A stretch of DNA of 64,000 nucleotides from Cesiribacter sp. Its GTDB lineage: Bacteria; Bacteroidota; Bacteroidia; Cytophagales; Cyclobacteriaceae. Below, in pieces: positions 11,911-22,185 of the stretch. Both the position numbers and the translations under genes were made by a program. Below the pieces are notes generated by a model. The model was not told the origin of the DNA. It saw only the letters and a program-made list of their open reading frames with translations, and ran no database searches. The DNA lies in the NCBI GenBank assembly GCA_030147305.1, contig JASLAE010000007.1, positions 31,454 to 95,453 on the forward strand, written 5' to 3'. Numbering within the stretch: the stretch's first letter is position 1; the number at the start of each line of letters is the position of its first letter.

Positions 11911-12546
11911 ATGGAAGTTGCAGTATTAAAACAAACTGGAGAAGACACAGGGCGTAAGATTTCGCTTAATGAGTCAGTGTTTGGCATAGAGCCGAACGAT
12001 CATGCAATATACCTGGATGTGAAGCAGTATTTGGCTAACCAACGTCAGGGAACGCATAAATCAAAAGAAAGAAACGAGGTTGCCGGATCTACCCGTAAGA
12101 TCAAAAAACAAAAAGGTACCGGTGGCGCCCGTGCAGGTAGCATCAAGTCTCCTGTATTCCGTGGCGGTGGACGTATCTTTGGTCCAAGACCTCGCAACTA
12201 TAGCTTCAAGCTTAACAAAAAGGTGAAGCAGCTGGCCAGACTTTCTGCTCTTACTTATAAAGCGCAGGAGCAGGGCATCAGCATTCTTGAGAATTTCAGC
12301 TTTGATGCTCCTAGAACAAAGGATTTTGTAAAGCTGCTGAGTGGTCTGTCTCTGGGTAACAAAAAGACACTTTTTGTGCTGGGTGATAATGATCAGAATG
12401 TGGTGTTATCAAGCCGCAACATCAAGAATACGCAGGTTACTACAGCCAGCAACCTGAACACCTACGAAATCATAAATGCCGATACCCTGATTTTTAGTGA
12501 GGGTGCCGTTCAAAAACTGGAAGAACTATATAACGCCGAGTCATGA
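11911..12546 (+). CDS. rplD: 50S ribosomal protein L4
   Basis: L4, 211 residues, which in many bacteria also regulates its own operon; no matching leader is evident here. The rRNA-binding loop is seen as KQKGTGGARAGSIKSPVFRG followed by GGRIFGPRPR. It overlaps rplW by 4 bases (ATGA), implying coupled translation. Confidence 0.99.
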   Translation: MEVAVLKQTGEDTGRKISLNESVFGIEPNDHAIYLDVKQYLANQRQGTHKSKERNEVAGSTRKIKKQKGTGGARAGSIKSPVFRGGGRIFGPRPRNYSFKLNKKVKQLARLSALTYKAQEQGISILENFSFDAPRTKDFVKLLSGLSLGNKKTLFVLGDNDQNVVLSSRNIKNTQVTTASNLNTYEIINADTLIFSEGAVQKLEELYNAES

Positions 12547-12830
12547 GTGTGCTGATTAAACCTCTAGTAACCGAAAAGGTATCTGCCCTGAACGAAAAAG
12601 GCAAGTACGGCTTTGTGGTAGCGAAGACTGCTAACAAAGTAGAGATCAAGAAAGCGGTAGAGAAAACCTACGGCGTATCGGTGCAGACAGTCAACACCAT
12701 GCGTTATGCAGGAAAAACCAAATCCCGCTACACGAAAACCGGTGTTGTAAGTGGCCGGAAACCATCGTACAAGAAAGCAGTCGTAACTGTTGCCGACGGT
12801 GAAGTAATAGACTTTTATAGCGGCATTTAA
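12543..12830 (+). CDS. rplW: 50S ribosomal protein L23
   Basis: L23, 95 residues, at the exit of the nascent-peptide tunnel where it docks trigger factor and SRP. The family pattern [19 protein letters not shown] and the [20 protein letters not shown] loop are present. The start codon overlaps the rplD stop. Confidence 0.99.
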   Translation: MSVLIKPLVTEKVSALNEKGKYGFVVAKTANKVEIKKAVEKTYGVSVQTVNTMRYAGKTKSRYTKTGVVSGRKPSYKKAVVTVADGEVIDFYSGI

Positions 12831-12841
12831 CAAGATTAGTG

Positions 12842-13666
12842 ATGGCAATTAAAAAACTAAGACCCACCACACCGGGTCAACGTTTCAGAATAGCACCAAC
12901 CTTCAGTGAAATTACCAGCGATCAGCCGGAGAAATCTCTGTTGGTGTCTAAGAACAAGTCAGGTGGACGTAACAATCAGGGACGTCGTACCATGCGTTAT
13001 ATTGGTGGTGGTCATAAGCAGAAGATCCGTATGATCGATTTTCAGCGTAACCACTTCGATGTCCCGGCCACGGTCAAGTCTATTGAATATGATCCAACCC
13101 GTACAGCTCGTGTTGCGCTGCTTGTGTATGCAGATGGACTCAAAGCTTATATCCTTGCCGCAGAAGGCATGGCAGTAGGTCAGACAGTGATCAGCGGAAC
13201 AAGCGTTGCACCTGAGATGGGTAATACACTTCCGCTGAAGAGCATCCCACTGGGTACTATTGTACACAATATTGAATTGAAGCCAGGTAAAGGCGGTGCA
13301 ATGGCCCGCAGTGCCGGTTCTTATGCTCAGCTTGTTGCTCGCGAAGGAAAATATGCAACTGTAAAGTTGCCTTCTGGTGAAACGCGTCAGGTATTAGTAG
13401 AATGCCTTGCAACTGTTGGAACGGTATCCAATGGAACGCACATGAATGAAAGCCTGGGTAAAGCAGGTCGCAATCGCTGGTTAGGTCGTCGTCCGCGCGT
13501 TCGTGGTGTAGCCATGAACCCGGTAGATCACCCGATGGGTGGTGGCGAGGGCCGTGCATCAGGTGGACACCCACGCTCACGCAATGGACAGATTGCTAAA
13601 GGCAAGAAAACCAGAAGTCCGAAGAAGTACAGCAACGACCTAATCATTAGCAAAAGGAAGAAATAA
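12842..13666 (+). CDS. rplB: 50S ribosomal protein L2
   Basis: L2, 274 residues from the ATG at 12842; a GTG one codon earlier (12839) is possible but the family begins MAIKKLRP. Conserved segments include [20 protein letters not shown] and the C-terminal [17 protein letters not shown], whose histidine lies close to the peptidyl-transferase centre. Its stop overlaps the rpsS start in TAATG. Confidence 0.99.
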   Translation: MAIKKLRPTTPGQRFRIAPTFSEITSDQPEKSLLVSKNKSGGRNNQGRRTMRYIGGGHKQKIRMIDFQRNHFDVPATVKSIEYDPTRTARVALLVYADGLKAYILAAEGMAVGQTVISGTSVAPEMGNTLPLKSIPLGTIVHNIELKPGKGGAMARSAGSYAQLVAREGKYATVKLPSGETRQVLVECLATVGTVSNGTHMNESLGKAGRNRWLGRRPRVRGVAMNPVDHPMGGGEGRASGGHPRSRNGQIAKGKKTRSPKKYSNDLIISKRKK

Positions 13667-13944
13667 TGTCACGCTCACTTAAAAAAGGACCATACATAGA
13701 TTTCCGGCTGGAAAAGAAAGTTGATAAAATGAACGATGGAGGCAAAAAGTCTGTCATAAAGACCTGGTCTCGCCGTTCAATGATTTCTCCGGAATTTGTA
13801 GGCCATACTTTTGCCGTACATAATGGCAATAAATTTATCCCCGTGTATGTAACAGAAAACATGGTGGGTCACAAAATGGGCGAGTTTGCGCCTACCCGTA
13901 ACTTCAGAGGTCACACTGCTAAAAAAGATAAAGGCAAGAGATAA
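13666..13944 (+). CDS. rpsS: 30S ribosomal protein S19
   Basis: S19 of the 30S head, 92 residues, with the standard opening [12 protein letters not shown] and the core [19 protein letters not shown] followed by [13 protein letters not shown]. The start shares one base with the rplB stop, and rplV begins one base after its stop. Confidence 0.99.
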   Translation: MSRSLKKGPYIDFRLEKKVDKMNDGGKKSVIKTWSRRSMISPEFVGHTFAVHNGNKFIPVYVTENMVGHKMGEFAPTRNFRGHTAKKDKGKR

Positions 13945-13945
13945 T

Positions 13946-14326
13946 ATGGAAGCAATAGCAAAGCTGAACAATGTGCCTACGTCGCCCCGCAAAATGCGGT
14001 TAGTAGCAGACATGATCCGTGGTATGGCTGTAGATAGAGCTTTGGGTGTATTGAAATTCGATGCTAAGCACAGCTCAGATCGTCTTGAGAAATTACTCGT
14101 ATCGGCTATCTCAAACTGGCAGAACAAACACACAGACGAGCGTCTTGAAGAAGCAAATCTGTTCATCAAGGAAATTCGCGTAGACAGTGGCCGTCAGCTG
14201 AAACGTTTACGTCCTGCTCCGCAAGGAAGGGCGCACCGGATCAGGAAACGCTCCAACCACGTAACGCTGGTCGTTGCAAGCCGCAGCAACCAGGTGATCG
14301 ATGACAATAATAATAGCGCAGAATAA
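13946..14326 (+). CDS. rplV: 50S ribosomal protein L22
   Basis: L22, 126 residues, lines the exit tunnel and its loop is a macrolide-resistance site. The start is placed at the ATG at 13946, directly after the rpsS stop; the open frame extends 20 codons upstream only because it overlaps rpsS. It opens [19 protein letters not shown], and the tunnel hairpin [20 protein letters not shown] is intact. Confidence 0.98.
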   Translation: MEAIAKLNNVPTSPRKMRLVADMIRGMAVDRALGVLKFDAKHSSDRLEKLLVSAISNWQNKHTDERLEEANLFIKEIRVDSGRQLKRLRPAPQGRAHRIRKRSNHVTLVVASRSNQVIDDNNNSAE

Positions 14327-14328
14327 TC

Positions 14329-15075
14329 ATGGGACAAAAAGTTAATCCAATTGGTCTCCGATTAGGTATAATCAAAGGTTGGGAGTCGAACTGGTACGGA
14401 GGCAAGACCTTTTCCGATAAGCTGGTCGAAGATCATAACATTCGCAAGTATATTCTTGCCCGTATTCCTAAAGGCGGAATATCTAAGATAATCATAGAGC
14501 GTACGCTTAAGCGCATTACGCTTACCATTCACACGGCCCGTCCGGGTGTTGTGATTGGTAAAGGTGGCGCAGAGGTAGATCGCCTGCGTGAAGAATTGAA
14601 GAAACTTACCGGCAAAGACGTTCAAATCAACATCTTTGAGATCAAGCGTCCAGAGCTTGATTCTGCCCTGGTAGGTGAATCCATTGCTCAGCAGCTGAAA
14701 GCGCGTATTTCTTACCGTCGGGCCATGAAGCAGGCAATCGCCAGTGCGATGCGTGTGGGTGCTCAGGGAATCAAGATCAAATGCTCAGGTCGTTTAGGTG
14801 GTGCTGAGATGGCTCGTACAGAGCAATATAAAGAAGGTCGTATTCCTTTGCACACACTGCGTGCTGATATTGACTATGCTATCTCTGAAGCAGAGACAGT
14901 ATACGGCAAAATTGGTATCAAGGTGTGGATCTTCAAAGGTGAGATCTATGGTAAGCCAGACCTATCTCCAAATGCAGCAGCTCAGGCAGCTACCGGTGGC
15001 AATGACAGCCGTCGTCCAGCAGGCCCAGGCAAGCAGCGCCGAGATGGTGGACGCAATAGAAAGAAAAGAAAATAA
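14329..15075 (+). CDS. rpsC: 30S ribosomal protein S3
   Basis: S3, 248 residues, at the mRNA entry tunnel with helicase-related function. The opening [13 protein letters not shown] is standard and the KH-domain loop reads [13 protein letters not shown]. The C-terminus is a basic, Gly-rich tail ([17 protein letters not shown]), longer than the E. coli protein by a few residues. rplP follows after 23 bases. Confidence 0.99.
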   Translation: MGQKVNPIGLRLGIIKGWESNWYGGKTFSDKLVEDHNIRKYILARIPKGGISKIIIERTLKRITLTIHTARPGVVIGKGGAEVDRLREELKKLTGKDVQINIFEIKRPELDSALVGESIAQQLKARISYRRAMKQAIASAMRVGAQGIKIKCSGRLGGAEMARTEQYKEGRIPLHTLRADIDYAISEAETVYGKIGIKVWIFKGEIYGKPDLSPNAAAQAATGGNDSRRPAGPGKQRRDGGRNRKKRK

Positions 15076-15098
15076 GCTGTCTTTAATACTGTACGAAC

Positions 15099-15518
15099 AT
15101 GTTACAGCCCAAGAGAACAAAATTTAGAAAGCAACAAAAAGGTAGAGTAAAAGGCATTGCCCAGCGGGGCCATACGTTAGCGTTTGGCAACTTTGGTATC
15201 AAAGCACTCGAACCAGGCTGGATTACCTCTCGCCAGATAGAGGCAGCTCGTATTGCCATGACCCGTGCCATGAAACGGGAAGGTCGCGTATGGATCCGGA
15301 TATTCCCAGACAAGCCCATCACCAAAAAACCTGCAGAGGTTCGGATGGGTAAAGGTAAGGGTGCTCCGGAGTATTGGGTAGCTGTAGTAAAACCAGGTAC
15401 CATCTTGTTTGAGTCTGTAGGTGTACCTACGGAACTGGCACAGGAATCCCTGCGTCTGGCTGCGCAGAAGCTACCGATCAAAACGAAATTTATAGTACGT
15501 AACGACTTTGTAGGATAA
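15099..15518 (+). CDS. rplP: 50S ribosomal protein L16
   Basis: L16, 139 residues, near the A-site of the large subunit. It begins [16 protein letters not shown] and carries [24 protein letters not shown] sequence ([20 protein letters not shown]), the loop where evernimicin resistance maps. The arginine target of the oxygenase YcfD/RoxA falls in this region, but no such enzyme is visible in the window. Confidence 0.99.
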   Translation: MLQPKRTKFRKQQKGRVKGIAQRGHTLAFGNFGIKALEPGWITSRQIEAARIAMTRAMKREGRVWIRIFPDKPITKKPAEVRMGKGKGAPEYWVAVVKPGTILFESVGVPTELAQESLRLAAQKLPIKTKFIVRNDFVG

Positions 15519-15527
15519 GCCACGGTC

Positions 15528-15725
15528 ATGAAAAACGACGAAATACGTTCATTATCGGCAGAGGATCTGAAAGAGCGCTTAGCAGCAGAAAAGGAAAACC
15601 TTACTAAGCTGAAGTTTGCGCACGAGATCACTCCGCTCGAGAACCCAACAAAAATCCGGCATTCCCGGCGGCTCATAGCCAAAATGGAAACTGAATTAAG
15701 GGCTAAAGAAATAAATCAGCAATAA
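15528..15725 (+). CDS. rpmC: 50S ribosomal protein L29
   Basis: L29, 65 residues, a two-helix protein at the tunnel exit. It shows the family core [20 protein letters not shown] and the [19 protein letters not shown] helix. Its stop overlaps the rpsQ start (TAATG). Confidence 0.98.
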   Translation: MKNDEIRSLSAEDLKERLAAEKENLTKLKFAHEITPLENPTKIRHSRRLIAKMETELRAKEINQQ

Positions 15726-15982
15726 TGGAGCCTCGCAATCTACGTAAGGAAAGAGTAGGCAAGGTGGTAAGTAATAAGATGGAAAAAACCATCACAGTAG
15801 AAGTATCACGTAAAGTGAAACATGCTATTTATGGTAAATTCCTCGGTAAGACTACCAAATTCAAAGCCCACGACGAAAAGAACGAGTGTAACATAGGTGA
15901 CACCGTTAAAATCATGGAAACACGTCCGCTTAGCAAAGAGAAGCGCTGGCGTTTAGTTGAAATTATAGAAAGGGCTAAGTAA
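15725..15982 (+). CDS. rpsQ: 30S ribosomal protein S17
   Basis: S17, 85 residues, OB-fold 16S-binding protein. The segments [19 protein letters not shown] and [19 protein letters not shown] match the family. It overlaps rpmC by one base and is followed 2 bases later by rplN. Confidence 0.98.
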   Translation: MEPRNLRKERVGKVVSNKMEKTITVEVSRKVKHAIYGKFLGKTTKFKAHDEKNECNIGDTVKIMETRPLSKEKRWRLVEIIERAK

Positions 15983-15984
15983 CC

Positions 15985-16353
15985 ATGATACAGCAAGAAT
16001 CAAGACTCACCGTAGCCGATAACAGTGGCGCAAAAGAAGTAATGTGTATTCGTGTACTGGGAGGTACCGGTAAGCGCTATGCTTCTGTTGGCGACAAAAT
16101 AGTAGTATCTGTGAAGACTGCTATCCCTGCAAGTAATATTAAAAAGGGAACTGTTAGCAAGGCAGTTGTTGTTCGCACCAAGAAAGAGATTCGTCGTAAA
16201 GATGGTTCTTATATTCGCTTCGAAGAGAATGCTGCAGTGCTCCTGAATAACCAGGACGAACCACGTGGCACGCGTATCTTCGGACCAGTAGCAAGAGAAT
16301 TGCGTGAAAAGCAGTTCATGAAAATCGTTTCTTTGGCTCCAGAAGTATTGTAA
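15985..16353 (+). CDS. rplN: 50S ribosomal protein L14
   Basis: L14, 122 residues, which forms an intersubunit bridge. It begins [20 protein letters not shown] and ends [12 protein letters not shown], both typical. Its last stop base is the first base of the rplX ATG. Confidence 0.99.
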   Translation: MIQQESRLTVADNSGAKEVMCIRVLGGTGKRYASVGDKIVVSVKTAIPASNIKKGTVSKAVVVRTKKEIRRKDGSYIRFEENAAVLLNNQDEPRGTRIFGPVARELREKQFMKIVSLAPEVL

Positions 16354-16706
16354 TGGGTATGAAAGCAACAACAACTAAAATAACTAAATCTCACATCCGC
16401 AAAGGGGATACCGTAAAGGTGCTGACAGGCGCCGATCGTGGTAAAACCGGTAAGGTTGTAGAGGTGTTGCGCGATAAGCAAAAGGCTATAGTGGAAAGTG
16501 TAAACATGAAGCACAAACACCAGAAGCCAAATGCGCAAAACCCAGAAGGTGGTATTTCACAGCAAGAAGCACCCATACACATCAGTAACCTGATGGTAGT
16601 AGACCCAGCTACCGGTGAAGCTAGCCGCATTGGCCGCAAGCTAAACGATAATGGTAAGCTGCAACGCTATTCAAAGAAAAACGGACAATTTATCACCAAT
16701 GGCTAA
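16353..16706 (+). CDS. rplX: 50S ribosomal protein L24
   Basis: L24, 117 residues, an assembly initiator with a KOW motif ([19 protein letters not shown]). The first ATG (16353) overlaps the rplN stop; a second in-frame ATG two codons on (16359) is also possible. The last 8 bases overlap the rplE start. Confidence 0.97.
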   Translation: MGMKATTTKITKSHIRKGDTVKVLTGADRGKTGKVVEVLRDKQKAIVESVNMKHKHQKPNAQNPEGGISQQEAPIHISNLMVVDPATGEASRIGRKLNDNGKLQRYSKKNGQFITNG

Positions 16707-17253
16707 TACAAGGTTAAAAGATAAGTATCTGAACGAAGTTGTTCCTGCAATGCAAGAGAAGTTTAATTACAAATCTGTTATGCAGGTGCCTAAGATTCAG
16801 AAAATTAGCATCAACAGAGGCGTAGGTGCCGCTGTAGCCGATAAAAAACTTGTTGATGTTAGTATCGACGAACTCACTACCATCACAGGTCAGAAAGCTG
16901 TGCCTACCAAGGCTAAGGTTTCCATCTCTAACTTCAAACTTCGCGAAGGCATGCCTATTGGCGCCAAAGTAACTTTGCGTGGAGAGAGAATGTATGAGTT
17001 CCTGGACCGTTTGATGACCATTGCACTCCCTCGGGTACGTGACTTTAAAGGCATCAACAGCAAAGGCTTCGATGGCCGTGGTAACTATACGCTAGGTATC
17101 ACCGAGCAAATTATTTTTCCAGAGATCAGCATCGACAAAGTAAATCGTATCACTGGTATGAACATTACTTTTGTAACGACTGCTGCTACAGACGAAGAGT
17201 GCTATGCACTGCTGAAAGAATTTGGATTACCGTTCACAAACAAAAACGCTTAA
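16699..17253 (+). CDS. rplE: 50S ribosomal protein L5
   Basis: L5, 184 residues from the ATG at 16699, binds 5S rRNA. The open frame continues upstream through rplX, but the family begins about where [16 protein letters not shown] starts, giving an 8-base overlap with rplX. Core motifs [13 protein letters not shown] and [19 protein letters not shown] are present. Confidence 0.98.
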   Translation: MANTRLKDKYLNEVVPAMQEKFNYKSVMQVPKIQKISINRGVGAAVADKKLVDVSIDELTTITGQKAVPTKAKVSISNFKLREGMPIGAKVTLRGERMYEFLDRLMTIALPRVRDFKGINSKGFDGRGNYTLGITEQIIFPEISIDKVNRITGMNITFVTTAATDEECYALLKEFGLPFTNKNA

Positions 17254-17256
17254 TCA

Positions 17257-17526
17257 ATGGCAAAAGAATCAGTCAAAGCCAGAGAGCGCAAAAGAGCTAA
17301 AATGGTGGCTCAGTATGCAGAGAAACGTGCAGCACTGAAAGCAGCCGGAGATTACGAGGCACTGGACAAGCTGCCTAAGAATGCTTCGCCTGTACGTCTG
17401 CACAATCGCTGCAAGTTAACTGGCCGCCCAAGAGGTTATATGCGCAAGTTTGGTCTTTCACGTGTTACATTCCGTGAAATGGCCTCTGCTGGTAAAATAC
17501 CTGGGGTTACCAAAGCAAGCTGGTAA
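17257..17526 (+). CDS. rpsN: 30S ribosomal protein S14, zinc-free type
   Basis: S14, 89 residues. This is the long C-minus form: the single Cys in [13 protein letters not shown] is not part of a CxxC zinc pair, so the protein folds without zinc. It begins [13 protein letters not shown]. It is the last gene before an internal promoter at 17565. Confidence 0.98.
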   Translation: MAKESVKARERKRAKMVAQYAEKRAALKAAGDYEALDKLPKNASPVRLHNRCKLTGRPRGYMRKFGLSRVTFREMASAGKIPGVTKASW

Positions 17527-17564
17527 TTACTAAAAGAAAGATTTTATAATAAGAAAAAAAGTAG

Positions 17565-17578
17565 TACTTTTGCAGGCC
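17565..17578 (+). promoter_or_regulatory. internal promoter upstream of rpsH
   Basis: TACTTTTG at 17565-17572 fits TAnnTTTG and runs into CAGGCC, the same start context as the rpsL and rplC promoters. It lies in the 82-base rpsN-rpsH gap, the widest in this part of the cluster; the -33 area is ATTTTATA rather than TTTG. It would drive the rpsH-to-rplQ half independently of upstream read-through. Confidence 0.65.
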
Positions 17579-17608
17579 ATTACGGCATGTAAAACAACTT
17601 ATATTTAG

Positions 17609-18004
17609 ATGGATCCTATAGCAGATTACCTGACCAGGCTGAGAAATGCCATTAAGGCCAACCATAGAGTGGTTGAGATTCCTGCTTCTAACATCAAGAA
17701 AGAGATAACTAAGGTATTATACGAGAAAGGGTATATCCAAAGTTACAAATTTGATGATGAAGCCCTGATTGGCGGTATCATTAAGATTGCCCTCAAGTAT
17801 AACCCGGTTACCAAAAACTCTGCCATCGTAAAGCTGGAGAGAATTAGTAAACCTGGTTTGCGTAAATACGCAAAAGCAGATGCATTACCTCGCGTGTTGA
17901 ACGGTATGGGTGTAGCCATTGTGTCTACATCACATGGAGTAATGACAGATAAAGAAGCACGCCAGCAGAATATTGGCGGCGAAGTTTTATGTTACGTTTA
18001 CTAA
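17609..18004 (+). CDS. rpsH: 30S ribosomal protein S8
   Basis: S8, 131 residues, central-domain 16S binder. It starts MDPIADYLTRLRNAIKANH and ends GGEVLCYVY, where the family motif ISTSHGVMTDKEARQ-type (VSTSHGVMTDKEARQQNIGG) is intact. First gene after the internal promoter. Confidence 0.99.
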   Translation: MDPIADYLTRLRNAIKANHRVVEIPASNIKKEITKVLYEKGYIQSYKFDDEALIGGIIKIALKYNPVTKNSAIVKLERISKPGLRKYAKADALPRVLNGMGVAIVSTSHGVMTDKEARQQNIGGEVLCYVY

Positions 18005-18011
18005 GATCGCT

Positions 18012-18566
18012 ATGTCTCGAGTTGGCAAAAAACCCATAAGTATTCCCAGCGGTGTTAATATTAATGTTAACAAAAACCTGGTGACTGTTAAAGGTCCTAA
18101 AGGAACGCTGGAACAACAAATAGATACAGATTTTACCCTCTCACAAGAAGATGGTACACTTCTGGTTGAACGTCCTACTGAACAAAAGCGCCATAGGGCC
18201 CTGCATGGTCTTTACCGTGCTCTGATCAACAACATGGTTGTTGGTGTGAGCCAGGGCTACAAAAAAGAGCTTGAATTAGTAGGTGTAGGTTATAAAGCAG
18301 CTGTACAAGGTAATGTTCTTGAACTGAACGTTGGCTACTCTCACAGCATCTTTTTAGCAGTACCCGCAGAGATAAAAGTTTCTGCTGAAACCCCTAAAGG
18401 TAAAAACCCACTGGTTACACTAGAGGGAGTAGATAAACAACTGATAGGACAGGTTGCCGCAAAGATCAAATCTATCCGTAAGGTAGAACCTTACAAAGGC
18501 AAGGGTATTCGCTTTGTTGGTGAGTTTGTAAGAAGAAAAGCTGGTAAGTCTGCTTCTAAAAAATAA
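18012..18566 (+). CDS. rplF: 50S ribosomal protein L6
   Basis: L6, 184 residues from the ATG at 18012; the frame is open 13 codons further into rpsH, but MSRVGKKPISIPSGV is the family start. The two L6 repeats are visible, and the C-terminal motif EPYKGKGIRFVGE-type (VEPYKGKGIRFVGEFVRRK) is conserved. Confidence 0.98.
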   Translation: MSRVGKKPISIPSGVNINVNKNLVTVKGPKGTLEQQIDTDFTLSQEDGTLLVERPTEQKRHRALHGLYRALINNMVVGVSQGYKKELELVGVGYKAAVQGNVLELNVGYSHSIFLAVPAEIKVSAETPKGKNPLVTLEGVDKQLIGQVAAKIKSIRKVEPYKGKGIRFVGEFVRRKAGKSASKK

Positions 18567-18570
18567 GTAA

Positions 18571-18921
18571 ATGAGTAAGAACATTCGTTTAAATAGCAGG
18601 GACCGCATCAAAAAAGGAATCCGTACCAAAATCAGTGGTACCTCCGAGCGTCCCAGACTTTCAGTCTTCAAGAGCAACCGCAGCATATACGCGCAATTGA
18701 TCGACGATTTACAAGGCCGTACCATTGCTTCTGCCTCCAGCAAAGATCTTGAAGTAGCAAACGCTACGATAGATACTGCTAAAACTGTAGGTGGTAAACT
18801 TGCTGAAAAAGCAAAAGAAGCTGGTGTTTCAGCGGTAGTGTTTGATCGTAATGGATATAAATATCACGGGCAGGTAAAAGCGCTGGCTGATGGCGCCCGT
18901 GAAGGTGGATTAAATTTCTAA
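18571..18921 (+). CDS. rplR: 50S ribosomal protein L18
   Basis: L18, 116 residues, 5S rRNA binder. The sequence [18 protein letters not shown] and the closing [10 protein letters not shown] are standard. It lies 4 bases after rplF and 7 bases before rpsE. Confidence 0.99.
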   Translation: MSKNIRLNSRDRIKKGIRTKISGTSERPRLSVFKSNRSIYAQLIDDLQGRTIASASSKDLEVANATIDTAKTVGGKLAEKAKEAGVSAVVFDRNGYKYHGQVKALADGAREGGLNF

Positions 18922-18928
18922 TAGCATC

Positions 18929-19447
18929 ATGGCTCAAGCAACAGTAAAAACAGTAAAAGCTAGCGAAATAGACCTTAAAGAAAAGGTAGTAGCTATAAAT
19001 AGAGTTGCCAAGGTTGTGAAAGGTGGACGTCGTTTCAGCTTTGCAGCTATTGTGGTAGTAGGAGATGGCCAGGGTGTTGTAGGTTATGGACTTGGCAAAG
19101 CCAATGAAGTAACGGATGCTATTGTGAAAGGCATCGAAGATGCTAAGAAAAACCTGATCCGCGTTCCCATTATTAATGGTACTGTACCTCATACAGCAGA
19201 AGGCAAATACAGTGGTGGCTTCGTGTTGGTAAAACCAGCGGCTGCCGGTACCGGTGTTATTGCCGGTGGTGCCATGCGTGCCGTATTTGAGAGCGCTGGT
19301 GTACACAACGTACTGGCCAAATCTAAAGGTTCTTCTAACCCACACAACGTGGTAAAAGCAACCTTTGATGCACTGACCAATATGCGTGATGCACATTCGG
19401 TAGCCATGCAGAGAGGGGTACCTATGTCAAAAGTATTTAACGGTTAA
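18929..19447 (+). CDS. rpsE: 30S ribosomal protein S5
   Basis: S5, 172 residues, accuracy-related protein. The N-terminal loop reads [19 protein letters not shown], including the site of spectinomycin-resistance changes, which looks wild type. The fold continues [14 protein letters not shown]. rpmD follows 4 bases later. Confidence 0.99.
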   Translation: MAQATVKTVKASEIDLKEKVVAINRVAKVVKGGRRFSFAAIVVVGDGQGVVGYGLGKANEVTDAIVKGIEDAKKNLIRVPIINGTVPHTAEGKYSGGFVLVKPAAAGTGVIAGGAMRAVFESAGVHNVLAKSKGSSNPHNVVKATFDALTNMRDAHSVAMQRGVPMSKVFNG

Positions 19448-19451
19448 TGTC

Positions 19452-19631
19452 ATGGCAAAGCTTACAATAACTCTAGTAAAAAGCTCTATTAAGCGTCCTG
19501 CCAGACAAAAAGCTACGCTTCAGGCACTGGGCTTAAGAAAGTTGAACCAGACTGTAGAGCACGAAGGTACTCCTCAGATCCTGGGTATGTTAAATAAAGT
19601 TGGACACCTTGTTAGCTATAAGGAGGCATAA
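19452..19631 (+). CDS. rpmD: 50S ribosomal protein L30
   Basis: L30, 59 residues, read directly from the bases as [19 protein letters not shown] through [15 protein letters not shown]. The family signature [25 protein letters not shown] region is present in the middle. It fills the space between rpsE and rplO and ends 4 bases before the rplO ATG. AAGGAGG near its end (19619-19625) is an unusually good Shine-Dalgarno sequence for rplO in this phylum. Confidence 0.97.
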   Translation: MAKLTITLVKSSIKRPARQKATLQALGLRKLNQTVEHEGTPQILGMLNKVGHLVSYKEA

Positions 19632-19635
19632 TATC

Positions 19636-20082
19636 ATGAAACTTCATACACTTAAGCCTGCAGAAGGTGCTATCAAGTCAGAGAAGCGCATTGGTCGTGG
19701 TACTGGCTCTGGCCATGGTGGAACTTCTACCCGTGGTCACAAAGGTGCACAATCCCGCTCTGGTTACAGCAAAAAAGCTGGTTTTGAAGGTGGTCAGATG
19801 CCACTGCAGCGCCGTGTGCCTAAGTTTGGTTTTAAGAATAATAACAAAATCACTTACAAGCCAATCAACCTGTACACGCTGCAACAGCTTGCCGAAGAGT
19901 TTAACCTTGACCAAATCAATGTTACTATTTTGCAGGAGCATGGTCTGGCCGGTAAAAATGATAAAGTTAAAATCTTAGGCAAAGGTGAGATCACCAAAGC
20001 CCTTCAAGTTGAAGCGCATAAAGTTTCTACGAGTGCGCAGGAAGCCATTGAGAAAGCAGGGGGCAAGGTGACTAAACTCTAA
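19636..20082 (+). CDS. rplO: 50S ribosomal protein L15
   Basis: L15, 148 residues from the ATG at 19636. The frame is open upstream into rpmD, but MKLHTLKPAEGAIKSEKR is the family start and is preceded by AAGGAGG. The glycine-rich arm GRGTGSGHGGTSTRGHKG is intact. secY follows 3 bases later. Confidence 0.98.
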   Translation: MKLHTLKPAEGAIKSEKRIGRGTGSGHGGTSTRGHKGAQSRSGYSKKAGFEGGQMPLQRRVPKFGFKNNNKITYKPINLYTLQQLAEEFNLDQINVTILQEHGLAGKNDKVKILGKGEITKALQVEAHKVSTSAQEAIEKAGGKVTKL

Positions 20083-20085
20083 GAG

Positions 20086-21411
20086 ATGAAAAAATTCTTC
20101 ACCACCATACGTAATATCTTTTCTATTGAAGATCTGAGAACCAGGATACTGAATACCCTGTTTTTTCTGATCATCTTCCGACTAGGAAGTCATATTGTAT
20201 TACCAGGTACTGACCCTTCTGTATTGAACCAGGAAGGCGGCATGGGTGGTATATTTGATCTTCTCAATACATTCCTTGGCGGTGCCTTTAGCAGGGCTTC
20301 TGTTTTTGCATTAGGGATTATGCCTTACATTTCTGCATCCATTGTGGTACAGTTATTAACGGTAGCAGTTCCTTATTTTACAAAATTGCAGAAAGAAGGG
20401 GAGTCTGGCCGAAAGAAAATTAACCAGATTACCCGGGTCCTTACTATTATCATCACCCTTGCCCAGGGATATGGTTATCTCTCAACAACCATCCCTGCAG
20501 AAGCAGTAACCATGGGTTCTACTTTCTGGTGGACCATGACGAATATGATTGTACTCACCGCTGGTACTATGTTTGTGATGTGGCTGGGTGAGAAAATTAC
20601 AGACAGAGGCATTGGTAATGGTATTTCCATGCTCATTATGATTGGTATTATTTCGGTACTACCAGGTGCTTTATGGGCAGAAGGCTTAAGCCGTGGTGGT
20701 AGTGAATTACTGTTTTTCATTCTGGAACTGATTGCACTGTTCTTTGTGGTAATGGCTGTTGTGATGCTTACGCAGGCAACGAGAAGAATACCCATACAGT
20801 ATGCCAAGCAGGTGATCGGTGGTAAGGTATATGGCGGTCAGCGTCAGTATATCCCTCTAAAGATCAATGCGGCAGGGGTTATGCCAATTATCTTTGCACA
20901 ATCGCTGATGTTCCTTCCCGGCCTGATTGCAGGTATTTGGGCGGATACCAGTGATATTGCACAATCAATCGGCAATACCTTCAACACTTATACCTCTTGG
21001 CAGTATAATCTGGTGTTTGGTTTACTGATCCTGATCTTTACGTTCTTTTATACAGCAATTACAGTTAACCCAACACAAATTGCTGATGATTTGAAGAGAA
21101 ATGGCGGTTTTGTACCAGGCATCAAACCTGGTAAAGACACCAGTCACTTTATAGACAGCGTCCTTACAAGAATTACCTTACCGGGTGCAATTTTTCTGGC
21201 ACTGGTAGCTATCATGCCGGCATTGGCAGTACAGGCTGGAGTAAGTCAGCAGTTTGCTCAGTTCTATGGTGGCACCTCTTTGTTGATCATGGTCGGTGTA
21301 ATTCTTGATACCCTTAACCAAATCAACAGCTATCTGCTAATGCGTCACTACGAAGGCATGATGAAATCAGGCAAGATTCGTGGCAAATCTGAAAATGTGG
21401 CTGTAGCTTAA
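20086..21411 (+). CDS. secY: preprotein translocase subunit SecY
   Basis: Channel subunit of the Sec translocon, 441 residues with about ten membrane helices. The plug/TM2 region reads LGGAFSRASVFALGIMPYIS, and the cytoplasmic loop between TM8 and TM9 includes NPTQIADDLKRNGGFVPGIK. It shares its last base with the map start (TAATG). adk, which often sits here in other phyla, is absent. Confidence 0.99.
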   Translation: MKKFFTTIRNIFSIEDLRTRILNTLFFLIIFRLGSHIVLPGTDPSVLNQEGGMGGIFDLLNTFLGGAFSRASVFALGIMPYISASIVVQLLTVAVPYFTKLQKEGESGRKKINQITRVLTIIITLAQGYGYLSTTIPAEAVTMGSTFWWTMTNMIVLTAGTMFVMWLGEKITDRGIGNGISMLIMIGIISVLPGALWAEGLSRGGSELLFFILELIALFFVVMAVVMLTQATRRIPIQYAKQVIGGKVYGGQRQYIPLKINAAGVMPIIFAQSLMFLPGLIAGIWADTSDIAQSIGNTFNTYTSWQYNLVFGLLILIFTFFYTAITVNPTQIADDLKRNGGFVPGIKPGKDTSHFIDSVLTRITLPGAIFLALVAIMPALAVQAGVSQQFAQFYGGTSLLIMVGVILDTLNQINSYLLMRHYEGMMKSGKIRGKSENVAVA

Positions 21412-22184
21412 TGGTCTGGTTGAAAGGAGAAGAGGAGCTGGCCCTTATAAAAGAGGGAGCTGAGATTTTAGGTAAAGCTCATGCTGAAGTTGCTGCAAAG
21501 GTTAAGCCTGGTGTTACCACTGAGGTACTCGACAAAATTGCAGAAACATTTATCAGAGATCATGGAGCTACTCCTTCTTTCAAAGGGTACAACGGATTTA
21601 AACATGCCCTGTGTATTTCACCCAACGAACAGGTTGTTCATGGAATTCCGGGTAAGTATGAACTAAAAGAAGGAGATATTGTTTCCATAGATTGTGGAGT
21701 CTTTTATAAGGGATTTCACAGTGACAGTGCTTACACATATGGTGTAGGTGAAATTGATCAGAAGGTTGCTGAACTACTGCAGGATACAATTACATCCCTG
21801 TACCTGGGCATCGAACAAGCCGTTGCCGGGAGAAGGACAGGAGATATAGGATTTGCTATTCAGTCATTTGTAGAGGCCAAGGGATATAGTGTAGTGCGAG
21901 AGTTGGTAGGGCATGGTGTTGGGAAACATCTGCACGAAGAACCTGAAGTGCCAAACTATGGCAAGCGCGGCAAAGGCCAGCTCCTCAAAAAAGGGATGGT
22001 AATAGCCATTGAGCCGATGATCAATTTAGGCAAGCGCAATGTAGTTCAGGAAAGCGATGGTTGGACAATACGTACAGCGGACCGTTTACCTTCTGCTCAT
22101 TTTGAACATACAGTTGTTGTGTTAGAAGGAAAAGCTGAAATATTGACAACACATAAATACATAGAAGAAGTACTCGCTAAATAG
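21411..22184 (+). CDS. map: methionine aminopeptidase, type I
   Basis: Removes the initiator methionine from new proteins; 257 residues. The metal ligands are visible in order: [16 protein letters not shown] supplies the two Asp residues, [13 protein letters not shown] the His, IEPMINLG a Glu and FEHTVVV the last Glu. No N-terminal zinc finger, so it is the short bacterial form. Translationally coupled to secY by a one-base overlap and one base from infA. Confidence 0.98.
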   Translation: MVWLKGEEELALIKEGAEILGKAHAEVAAKVKPGVTTEVLDKIAETFIRDHGATPSFKGYNGFKHALCISPNEQVVHGIPGKYELKEGDIVSIDCGVFYKGFHSDSAYTYGVGEIDQKVAELLQDTITSLYLGIEQAVAGRRTGDIGFAIQSFVEAKGYSVVRELVGHGVGKHLHEEPEVPNYGKRGKGQLLKKGMVIAIEPMINLGKRNVVQESDGWTIRTADRLPSAHFEHTVVVLEGKAEILTTHKYIEEVLAK

Positions 22185-22185
22185 T

